Made by a program: the position numbers and the translations under genes
NCBI GenBank assembly: GCA_021107335.1
Contig: JAIOSZ010000246.1
Span: 1 to 5,143 of the forward strand
Source: Desulfuromonadaceae bacterium
GTDB lineage: Bacteria > Desulfobacterota > Desulfuromonadia > Desulfuromonadales > Syntrophotaleaceae
Length of the DNA: 5,143 nucleotides
Reading direction: 5' to 3'
Notes under the pieces: generated by a model
What the model saw: only the letters and a program-made list of their open reading frames with translations
Told to the model about the DNA's origin: nothing
Databases searched by the model: none
In this document: positions 1 to 5,143 of the stretch, one piece after another
Layout: each line of letters opens with the position of its first letter
How positions within the stretch are numbered: the first letter of the stretch is position 1

Positions 1-389
1 GTGACCTGCGGCGCGACACCGCTGATAAATCGCCAGGGAAGATGAATCGCCTTAGGCGGTAATGGGCTATAGAACCCAGTGGTCCCTCGGGACAGGCCAA
101 AGGGACTAACCACCTTCTCGTACTGGTAAACGCTTGCATACACATGCACCAATAGCCGAGGAAAGGAAGGAGGACAACCGAGGACCATGCAGGTCGCAGG
201 AAGTGCCTCTTCCATAAAAGCCCCAGCCTGGGCAGCGACTTTGGGGCTAAGGTTGGTGCGGATGCTATAGTGGGGCGAATGGTAAACAAAGGAATCTGAC
301 CAGGGATGAACAGGGGTGCAGCTACCTGCGAGAGTTAAGACGGGCAACAGCATGACGATAATGCCTATCTGTTGCCAACGTGTCCACAT
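1..389 (-). CDS. Predicted lipoprotein, DUF1570/peptidase-MA-like N-terminal part (partial, runs off left edge)
   Basis: An open frame of 129 codons starts with ATG at 389 and has no stop before the window edge, so the C-terminus is missing. Residues 1-24 look like a lipoprotein signal: two basic residues (R4 and an early polar stretch), a hydrophobic core GIIVMLLPVLTLA, then LAGSC with Cys24 as the lipidation site. The lipobox is slightly irregular, with Ala rather than Leu at -3. Residue +2 is Thr, which would not retain the protein in the inner membrane under the E. coli rule. The mature part has HSPHYSIRTNLSPKVA (37-52), LLVHVYAS (79-86) and GTTGFYSPLP (102-111). This order resembles the region before the HExxH helix in DUF1570/peptidase-MA-like proteins; that family call is my inference, and the catalytic part would lie outside the window. 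Two further cysteines (67, 72) could pair. The ribosome binding site is weak: AGG ends 7 bases before the ATG. Its position after lnt fits a substrate of the lipoprotein pathway, but the gap suggests it may have its own promoter. Confidence 0.72.
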   Translation of the reverse strand, partial: MWTRWQQIGIIVMLLPVLTLAGSCTPVHPWSDSFVYHSPHYSIRTNLSPKVAAQAGAFMEEALPATCMVLGCPPSFPRLLVHVYASVYQYEKVVSPFGLSRGTTGFYSPLPPKAIHLPWRFISGVAPQV

Positions 390-545
390 CGCCCCGCCTG
401 TTTTGAGGTTTGATTGTTTAAATTTGCAGCTTTCCACTACCTTCTTACGCTTTCTGCTGGATCTGAAGCCTATCTGGCAAATTGGAAATCATCGAAATTT
501 ATTCAAACAAATAACCTGTTCGTATGGAAACAACTTTCTCCAAAC

Positions 546-574
546 AAAAAAACTCCCCTTTTGTCGAGAAAAGT
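546..574 (-). terminator. Possible weak rho-independent terminator after lnt
   Basis: On the minus strand, about 50 bases after the lnt stop, ACTTTTC can pair with GGGGAGT across a loop of roughly 8 bases, and a run of seven T follows at once. The stem contains several G-U pairs and is not strong. It sits where an end of the operon would be expected, between lnt and the lipoprotein gene. No convincing promoter could be picked in the rest of the 390-623 gap; an A/T-rich stretch near 490-530 has only poor -35/-10 matches. Confidence 0.35.
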
Positions 575-623
575 TATACGCAAGTCTTTTCCGCAATAGG
601 GAATCCCTGTGTTTTAAAGCCAC

Positions 624-2165
624 TCAGGCCGCAGGCCGCACCGGACGCCGGGCTCGCCACAGCCACCAGGCGGATAAGATCAGGGCTAGAGCTGGCAACA
701 GGTCGCCATAACGGGTGTACAAACTCGGCCGGGCACCGAGACCGACCGACCCGCGCAGGGCAAGGCGTTCAAACAAGGGAGACTGGGCAGTGATGCGCCC
801 GGAGGGAGCAATCAGGGCAGAAATACCGGTATTGGCTGCCCGCGCTAGCCAGACCCGATTTTCCACGGCACGAAAGCGGCACATAGCGAGATGCTGATAA
901 GGCGCCGAGGAGCGGCCAAACCAAGCATCGTTGGTGATATTGACCAACAGATCACTTCCCCGGCGCACATAGTCCCGTGCCAGTTCAGGAAAGATCCCTT
1001 CAAAACAGACCAGTACGCCGAGACTGTGGCCATTCATGGGCAAGGGGCTAACCGTACCGGGGGCGAAGTCGCCGATGCCGACCACCAGCTTGTCGATAAA
1101 GGGTAAATAACGGCCCAGAGGCACATATTCGCCAAAGGGCACCAAATGAACCTTGTCGCTACGACCCAGCACACCGCCATCGGGCCCGAGCAGAAAGGCG
1201 CTGTTCAAGGTGCGGGGCCGGCGGTTGACCATCTCGAAGGCTGGGCTGCCGAACAGCAGATAGGCTCCGCTGGAACGGGGAACCTCAATTACCGCTGCGG
1301 CCAGCGGTCCGCCCTGTTGATAATAGAAAGGCATAGCGCTTTCCGGCCAGATGATCAGCTCAGGCGCCGGGTCAGCAGTAGAAGGAAGAGACAGCTGGCG
1401 ATAGATATCGACTGTACGCTGTTGAAAGGTCGGATCCCATTTCACCGCCTGATCGACGCACCCTTGACCCAGCAAGGTGGACAGGCTTTGCTCTCGTTTG
1501 TCAGGCTGTTCGGCCAGACGTAGGGTGCCATAGCCGAGATTGGCGAGAAACAGCAGCACCGTCGCTATCACAGCGATACGGGGAAAGACCTGCCGAAACC
1601 CCTTACTCCGTGCCTGCCAAAGAGCCGCCAGGGTGGCATTGCTCAAGATCAACAAATAGCTCAGCCCATAGGGACCGCAAAGGTCCGCGGATTGAATGAG
1701 CAACAGATGGGATTGCTGGGAATAGCCGAGAGTGGCCCAAGGGAAGCCACTAAGCAGAAAGGAACGTAGAAACTCTAGGGCTACCCAGAAGACCGGTAGG
1801 GTCAGGGTCAGCGCCAGCCCCAGGCGATCGCGGCAGCGACAGGCGGCCCAGGTAGCGGCGCCGAAAAATAACGCCAAATAGAAGACCAGCAACAGGTAGG
1901 CCACCCCCGACAGTAACGGATGCAGCCGACCATAGGTGGTCATGACGATATTGAGCCAGTAGAGGACCAGGCCGAAGAAACCGACCCCGGCCAGAAAGCC
2001 GCTGCGAAAGGGCCGCCGCTCCATGACTACAAACAGCGGCAGCAAGCCGAACCAGGCCACGCTGGCCAGGTCTGGGCGGGGAAAAGACAGGGCCAAAAAC
2101 AGACCGGAGAAGAACGCCCAGCAGTCGCTGCTATCGATGGGCAGTCGCCGCCTGCTCATCAGCAT
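624..2165 (-). CDS. lnt: Apolipoprotein N-acyltransferase
   Basis: Lnt performs the last step of lipoprotein maturation. It moves an acyl chain from a phospholipid to the N-terminal amine of the diacylglyceryl-cysteine, and acts in the inner membrane with its catalytic domain in the periplasm. The 513 residues match the usual length of about 500-520. An N-terminal half with several hydrophobic segments (about 16-48, 55-77, 83-108, 117-137, 166-186, 197-214) is followed by a nitrilase-like domain (about 225-480) and a last membrane helix (487-504). The catalytic triad is visible as E275 in IIWPESAMPF, K338 in SDKVHLVPFGEYVP and C387 in VCFEG. The supporting residues E346, E389 and W415 (TNDAWFG) are also in place. 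The ATG at 2165 overlaps the corC stop by 7 bases and has GACGG 7 bases upstream. A second ATG at 2159 forms TGATG with that stop and is an alternative start two codons later. Either arrangement implies translational coupling to corC. Confidence 0.97.
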   Translation of the reverse strand: MLMSRRRLPIDSSDCWAFFSGLFLALSFPRPDLASVAWFGLLPLFVVMERRPFRSGFLAGVGFFGLVLYWLNIVMTTYGRLHPLLSGVAYLLLVFYLALFFGAATWAACRCRDRLGLALTLTLPVFWVALEFLRSFLLSGFPWATLGYSQQSHLLLIQSADLCGPYGLSYLLILSNATLAALWQARSKGFRQVFPRIAVIATVLLFLANLGYGTLRLAEQPDKREQSLSTLLGQGCVDQAVKWDPTFQQRTVDIYRQLSLPSTADPAPELIIWPESAMPFYYQQGGPLAAAVIEVPRSSGAYLLFGSPAFEMVNRRPRTLNSAFLLGPDGGVLGRSDKVHLVPFGEYVPLGRYLPFIDKLVVGIGDFAPGTVSPLPMNGHSLGVLVCFEGIFPELARDYVRRGSDLLVNITNDAWFGRSSAPYQHLAMCRFRAVENRVWLARAANTGISALIAPSGRITAQSPLFERLALRGSVGLGARPSLYTRYGDLLPALALILSAWWLWRARRPVRPAA

Positions 2166-3022
2166 TGGGGTTCCGTCTCTTCATTCAGCGGCAGGGGCCG
2201 GACTCGCACCTTACGCAAGGTGCGCTCATCACATTCAACGACTGTCACGGCAAGGCCGCTAGCGGTCATCTGTTCGTCCTGCAGGGGTACGCGTCCCAAT
2301 AGATCAACCAACCACCCCCCGACGGTATCGAATTTTTCTTTGGGAATCAAAACACCAAAGTGGTCGGCGAAATCCTCAATATTCAAGCGACAGTCGACCA
2401 ACACCCAGCCGTCCTCTTTCGTCGTGAGCCACTCCTCCTCAAGGTCGTATTCATCCTGAATATCGCCAACGATCTCTTCCAGCAGATCTTCGATGGTAAC
2501 CAGACCCGAAGTACCGCCATATTCGTCGATAGCGATGGCCATATGCACGCGCCGGGTACGAAATTCTTTGAGCAGTTCCTCAATCTTTTTAGTTTCGGGA
2601 ACGAAGAACGGGGTACGCATCACCGCCTGCACCCTAACCTCTTCGTCGGGGACACCCCAGAATTTAAGCAAATCCTTGGCATAGACTAAGCCAACGATGC
2701 GGTCGGTCGTCCCTTGGTAAACGGGGATGCGAGAATGGCCCGATGCGATGATCGCCTTGAGAATTTCGGAAACCGTGGCTTCGGTGCTGCAGCAGACCAT
2801 GTCGGTACGCGGCACCATGATTTCTCGCACCATGGTCTCACCGAATTCGAAGATGGAGTGGAGCATCTCCCCTTCCTCTTCGTTGATAATGCCTTCCTGT
2901 TCCGAAGCATTGATCATCTCTTGTAACTCTTCTTCGGAATGCACCCGCGGCCTGCCGAAAAACAGGCGACTTATAAGGTTCCTTTTGGAAGACACCGTTG
3001 CGCCGGGACCGTCACTATCCAA
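2159..3022 (-). CDS. corC: CorC/YbeX-type CBS-pair protein (HlyC/CorC family)
   Basis: This soluble CBS-pair protein belongs to the CorC/YbeX group, linked to magnesium/cobalt efflux and, for YbeX, to ribosome metabolism; its exact biochemical role is unsettled. Using the TTG at 3022 the protein has 287 residues. It has an acidic N-terminal helix region (SEEELQEMI, about 29-37), a first CBS domain opening with IMVPRTDM (68-75), and a second CBS domain (about 130-190) containing DEYGGTSGLVTIEDLLEE (166-183). A CorC_HlyC transporter-associated domain (about 205-280, with FDTVGGWL) completes it. There is no DUF21 membrane domain, as in E. coli CorC and unlike the larger membrane homologues. I chose TTG 3022 because AAAGGAG lies 8 bases upstream. 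A longer reading from TTG 3061 adds 13 residues but has no ribosome binding site and begins in the T-rich spacer. The stop overlaps lnt, giving the corC(ybeX)-lnt pair also found in E. coli. Confidence 0.94.
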   Translation of the reverse strand: MDSDGPGATVSSKRNLISRLFFGRPRVHSEEELQEMINASEQEGIINEEEGEMLHSIFEFGETMVREIMVPRTDMVCCSTEATVSEILKAIIASGHSRIPVYQGTTDRIVGLVYAKDLLKFWGVPDEEVRVQAVMRTPFFVPETKKIEELLKEFRTRRVHMAIAIDEYGGTSGLVTIEDLLEEIVGDIQDEYDLEEEWLTTKEDGWVLVDCRLNIEDFADHFGVLIPKEKFDTVGGWLVDLLGRVPLQDEQMTASGLAVTVVECDERTLRKVRVRPLPLNEETEPQC

Positions 3023-3030
3023 CGATTCTT

Positions 3031-3037
3031 CTCCTTT
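3031..3037 (-). promoter_or_regulatory. Ribosome binding site that sets the corC start
   Basis: The minus strand reads AAAGGAG, close to a perfect Shine-Dalgarno sequence, with 8 bases to the TTG at 3022. It lies inside the upstream extension of the open frame. That argues against the TTG at 3061 or the GTG at 3040 being the true start. Confidence 0.8.
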
Positions 3038-3059
3038 CACACTCAATAAAAAGTAAACC

Positions 3060-3085
3060 AAAAAAACCTGGGCTGTTGATCAGCC
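3060..3085 (-). terminator. Hairpin with U-tract between the kinase-PAP2 gene and corC
   Basis: The minus strand has GGCTG-ATCAA-CAGCC, a perfect 5-bp stem with a 5-base loop, then CAGG and seven T. The stem covers the stop codon of the upstream gene (3080-3082). The stem is short and four bases separate it from the T-run. It may therefore be a leaky terminator, a processing or stability element, or chance. It is the only gap of notable size within the otherwise tightly packed block. Confidence 0.4.
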
Positions 3086-3778
3086 AAAACAGAGGTAGAG
3101 CAGAGCGGTAGTGGTCACACCCAGCAGCGCCCCCACCAGTACTTCGATAAAACTATGAATTTTCAGGTAAACTCGGCTCTGACTGACCATCACTGCCATA
3201 GCCAGCACCAACAGGCTGAGGAGCTGTCCTGCTCCGGAAAGAATGGCTGAAGTGGCGACGGAAAAGGCAAAGGCGGCATGACCACTGGGCATGCCACCGT
3301 GCAAGGGACTAGCTTGCGGGCTGCGAGCCTTGAGCAACACCACCAGAATGGTCACCACCAGGACGGAAACAACCTCTAGATCACCCGGAGGCTGGGACAA
3401 CAGGGGCACACCTTTGACTTCCGGCGAAAAGAAATAGCTAGACAGGGCCAGGTAACCCATGACCGCCGCACCGATGCAGGCCATCAGCACCGCGCCAGCA
3501 GCCACATCCTTAGCCCGGCGGGCCAAGGGATGATACTCGGGGGAAACCATGTCCACCACCACCTCGATGGCGGTATTAAGAAGTTCGGCGAAAAACACCA
3601 GCACCATGCCGAACACAAGCAGAATAAATTCCAGAGAGGACACGCGAAAAAACAGCGCGGCCCCCAGCACCCCCAGCGCGACCAGCAGATGGTAGCGCAA
3701 ATGGCGCTGAGTACGGGCCGTCCAGAGAATACCTTCGATGGCACAATTAAAACTGGCCCAGACTCCGGTCGGTTTCAT
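3080..3778 (-). CDS. Fused DgkA-type lipid kinase and PAP2 phosphatase
   Basis: Two membrane domains lie in one 232-residue chain. Residues 1-115 are a DgkA-family kinase with three hydrophobic segments (about 31-46, 49-67, 93-114) and the signature AELLNTAIEVVVD (E65, N68, E72, D76), followed by RRAKDVAAGAV (K90, D91). The family phosphorylates diacylglycerol or, in the Gram-positive branch, undecaprenol. Residues about 133-231 are a PAP2 (type 2 phosphatidate phosphatase) domain with motif 2 PSGH (164-167) and motif 3 SRVYLKIH (201-208), R202 and H208 being the expected catalytic residues. Motif 1 is altered: K150 is present, but the arginine of KX6RP is Ser157. The acidic residue after motif 3 is E212 rather than the usual Asp. 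The natural substrate cannot be read from sequence; undecaprenyl or phosphatidyl lipids are both possible. The ATG at 3778 is 8 bases after the ybeY stop, and GAGG 6 bases upstream of it uses part of that stop codon. Confidence 0.93.
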   Translation of the reverse strand: MKPTGVWASFNCAIEGILWTARTQRHLRYHLLVALGVLGAALFFRVSSLEFILLVFGMVLVFFAELLNTAIEVVVDMVSPEYHPLARRAKDVAAGAVLMACIGAAVMGYLALSSYFFSPEVKGVPLLSQPPGDLEVVSVLVVTILVVLLKARSPQASPLHGGMPSGHAAFAFSVATSAILSGAGQLLSLLVLAMAVMVSQSRVYLKIHSFIEVLVGALLGVTTTALLYLCFG

Positions 3779-3784
3779 ATCTAA

Positions 3785-3789
3785 CCTCA
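3785..3789 (-). promoter_or_regulatory. Ribosome binding site of the kinase-PAP2 gene, overlapping the ybeY stop
   Basis: The minus strand reads TGAGG, in which TGA is the ybeY stop and GAGG is the Shine-Dalgarno core, 6 bases from the ATG at 3778. A ribosome finishing ybeY would sit directly on this site, which suggests translational coupling. Confidence 0.65.
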
Positions 3790-4245
3790 GTGGGACGCTA
3801 AAAATTCGCTCTGAATAGCGGCAAACAGGGTTCGCTCCATTTCCTCCATGCGGCGGGCTTCTTCCTCGCTGCCTCGCTCATGGTCATAGCCAAACAGGTG
3901 CAAAACACCGTGCAACAGCAGAAAATACAGTTCACTCTCAAAGGGAAGACCTGCCTCGGCCGCATCGCGAGCCGCGGTGTCGGCGGAGATAACCACATCG
4001 CCCAGCAACTCTGGATGAACTTCACCGCCTTCTCCTTCACGCATCGCAAAGGAGATCACGTTGGTCGGCCAGTCGCGTTGCAGATAGTCACGGTTGATCT
4101 CGCGAATCTGCACATCGTCGACGATGAGTACAGAAAGCTCACCGTCAGGACATGCCAAGTCGTTTAAGATCTTCTGTGCTACCTTTTTTAGGCTCGTTTC
4201 CTCTATCTGTTTGTTCTTTTGGCGGTTCTCCAGTTGAATCATCAC
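3787..4245 (-). CDS. ybeY: Endoribonuclease YbeY (16S rRNA maturation)
   Basis: YbeY is a single-domain, zinc-dependent endoribonuclease of the UPF0054 family, needed for 16S rRNA 3'-end maturation and 70S quality control in the cytoplasm. The 152 residues match the family. The zinc site is complete: H112, H116 and H122 in HGVLHLFGYDH. The conserved core PTNVISF (60-66) and LLGDVVIS (80-87) is present. At the position of the family's conserved arginine (R59 in E. coli, motif YRGKD) this protein has YLQRD, with Leu55 where Arg is expected and Arg57 two residues on. The start is GTG at 4245 or the adjacent ATG at 4242; AAAGGA lies 6 or 9 bases upstream, respectively. The first 33 or so codons overlap the 3' end of the upstream phosphodiesterase gene in another frame. 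The N-terminal segment still looks like a normal YbeY start, so the overlap seems genuine. The stop serves the ribosome binding site of the next gene. Confidence 0.96.
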   Translation of the reverse strand: MMIQLENRQKNKQIEETSLKKVAQKILNDLACPDGELSVLIVDDVQIREINRDYLQRDWPTNVISFAMREGEGGEVHPELLGDVVISADTAARDAAEAGLPFESELYFLLLHGVLHLFGYDHERGSEEEARRMEEMERTLFAAIQSEFLASH

Positions 4246-5143
4246 TGCTCTTCCTTTTGCTTTGCTCTTTTTTGGTGGTCTCTTTTTTACTCGAATCTTT
4301 TTCCCGCTCTTTGTGCACCGGTTCCGGATAATCGATGCGGTGGTGAAAGATGCCAGACAGAATGCGGTTAAAACTCTTAGCGATATTGTGCAAATCCTTG
4401 AGAGTCAATTCACATTCATCAAGCTGACCATCGATAAAGATATTATTGATGATCTTTTGCACCATACCCTGAATACGGGCTGGCGTCGGGTCGGTCAGGG
4501 TCCGGCTGGCCGCTTCCACCGCATCGGCCAGCATGATCAAGGCCGCCTCACGGGTCTGAGGCTTGGGGCCGGGATAACGATAATCGCACTCATCGACCTG
4601 TTGCGCACCAGAACCGGACAGTTTCTTGGCCTTGTCATAAAAGAATTTTATCAGAGCCGTACCGTGATGCTGTCGAATAATATCAACTAAATCCTCACCG
4701 AGCTTGTTTGCACGAGCCGCATCGACACCGTCCTTGACATGGGACATGAGAATCAAAGCACTCATGGACGGTGACAACTTGTCATGCCGGTTCTCCTGAG
4801 CCCCGATATTTTCGACAAAATACAGCGGCTTACGAACCTTGCCGATATCATGATAATAGGCTGCCACCCGGGCCATAAGAGGATTGGCGCTGATGGTTTC
4901 GGCCGCTGCCTCGGCCAGATTACCAACAATAATGGAATGATGGTAGGTGCCTGGCGCCTGAATCATCAGTTCGCGCAGAGCCGGAGTATTCATGTTGGCC
5001 AACTCAAGCAGCTTAATGTCGGTGGTGTACTTGAACAAACTCTCTGCTAAAGGTACCAAGCCAGTGACGAGCAGCGCACAGATAAAACCGCCGGCGAGAC
5101 CGAAACCGGCCTTGTAGAGCAGTTGGCTGTTGAGACCATGGCC
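4145..5143 (-). CDS. pgpH: 7TM-HD family cyclic-dinucleotide phosphodiesterase, C-terminal part (partial at right edge)
   Basis: The frame is open from the window edge to a TGA at 4145, giving 332 residues and no true start here; the extracellular 7TMR-HDED domain and most membrane helices lie beyond the edge. Residues about 13-33 are the end of the last membrane segment (GFGLAGGFICALLVTGLVP). The HD domain follows: TYHHS (about 66-70), YYHDIGK (96-102), RHDKLSP (119-125), RQHHGT (157-162), RYPGPKPQT (189-197) and LADAVEAASR (205-214). The metal-binding histidines and aspartates of the family are all visible. Characterised members (Listeria PgpH, Bacillus YqfF) hydrolyse cyclic di-AMP to pApA; substrate use in this organism is inferred. 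After HRIDYPEP (268-275) the last 57 or so residues are a charged, Lys/Glu/Ser-rich tail that is probably disordered. This tail overlaps ybeY by about 100 bases. A downstream TTG at 5059 is not the start, because homology continues upstream to the edge. Confidence 0.95.
   Translation of the reverse strand, partial: GHGLNSQLLYKAGFGLAGGFICALLVTGLVPLAESLFKYTTDIKLLELANMNTPALRELMIQAPGTYHHSIIVGNLAEAAAETISANPLMARVAAYYHDIGKVRKPLYFVENIGAQENRHDKLSPSMSALILMSHVKDGVDAARANKLGEDLVDIIRQHHGTALIKFFYDKAKKLSGSGAQQVDECDYRYPGPKPQTREAALIMLADAVEAASRTLTDPTPARIQGMVQKIINNIFIDGQLDECELTLKDLHNIAKSFNRILSGIFHHRIDYPEPVHKEREKDSSKKETTKKEQSKRKSSDDSTGEPPKEQTDRGNEPKKGSTEDLKRLGMS
4252..4257 (-). promoter_or_regulatory. Ribosome binding site of ybeY inside the pgpH coding tail
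   Basis: The minus strand reads AAAGGA, 6 bases before GTG 4245 and 9 bases before ATG 4242. It lies within the Lys/Ser-rich tail of the upstream phosphodiesterase, where AAA/AAG/AGG-type codons naturally supply a purine-rich site. It supports internal initiation of ybeY before the upstream gene ends. Confidence 0.65.

Noticed and set aside
585..605. AGGGATTCCCT palindrome in the gap after lnt, considered as an operator or terminator
   Set aside because: The arms are five bases with a single central base, no second copy is present, and no T-run follows directly; one such short palindrome is expected by chance.
390..623. Gap between lnt and the lipoprotein gene searched for a tRNA, small RNA or promoter
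   Set aside because: No cloverleaf or TψC-like motif was found, and candidate -35/-10 pairs match the consensus poorly, so only the weak terminator is listed.
316..793. Three overlapping plus-strand open frames (316-711, 414-599, 524-793)
   Set aside because: They cross the lipoprotein start, the gap and the lnt 3' end, have no recognisable motif or signal, lack good ribosome binding sites, and disagree with the clear minus-strand genes.
1920..2459. Plus-strand frame of 179 codons opposite lnt and corC
   Set aside because: It is rich in Gln/Pro/Arg/Ser without any domain pattern and lies antisense to two well-supported genes; it is a shadow of their codon use.
4183..4189. A AAA AAG slippery heptamer on the minus strand in the pgpH/ybeY overlap, considered as a programmed frameshift
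   Set aside because: It is in register for -1 slippage only in the ybeY frame, which would lead quickly to the pgpH stop and a useless short peptide. Joining pgpH to ybeY would need a +1 shift, and ybeY has its own ribosome binding site.
4262..4690. Plus-strand frame of 142 codons opposite the HD domain gene
   Set aside because: The opposite strand carries strongly conserved HD motifs. The plus-strand protein shows no coherent domain despite a hydrophobic beginning.

Overview
All five complete or nearly complete genes, and a sixth partial one, read on the minus strand, so the window is best read from right to left. The gene set and gene order point to a Gram-negative bacterium of the former Deltaproteobacteria, most plausibly a Desulfuromonadales/Geobacter-type organism. 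Lnt and a lipobox protein imply an outer membrane, while the 7TM-HD phosphodiesterase and the DgkA-PAP2 fusion are typical of that lineage. The assignment rests on synteny and protein character only.

Order of transcription: (1) the C-terminal part of a 7TM-HD (PgpH/YqfF) cyclic-dinucleotide phosphodiesterase enters from the right edge and ends at 4145. (2) ybeY (3787-4245) overlaps its 3' end by about 100 bases. (3) A fused DgkA-type lipid kinase plus PAP2 phosphatase (3080-3778) follows after 8 bases, with its ribosome binding site on the ybeY stop. (4) After 57 bases containing a small hairpin and a U-tract comes a CorC/YbeX-type CBS protein, whose best start is a TTG at 3022. (5) lnt (624-2165) overlaps the corC stop. 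(6) After a 234-base gap with a possible weak terminator, a predicted lipoprotein starts at 389 and runs off the left edge.

The block looks like a merge of two known operon plans. One is the Firmicutes-type run phoH-pgpH-ybeY-dgkA; the other is the Enterobacteria-type run ybeZ(phoH)-ybeY-ybeX(corC)-lnt. A phoH gene is therefore expected just beyond the right edge. Joint themes are RNA/ribosome maturation (YbeY), cyclic-dinucleotide turnover (PgpH), lipid or undecaprenyl recycling (DgkA-PAP2) and envelope lipoprotein maturation (Lnt).

This is mostly a conserved housekeeping operon; I see no mobile element, CRISPR array, tRNA, rRNA or defence system. The points most worth checking are the DgkA-PAP2 fusion with altered PAP2 motifs, the long pgpH/ybeY coding overlap, the arginine change in YbeY, and the unannotated lipoprotein at the left edge.
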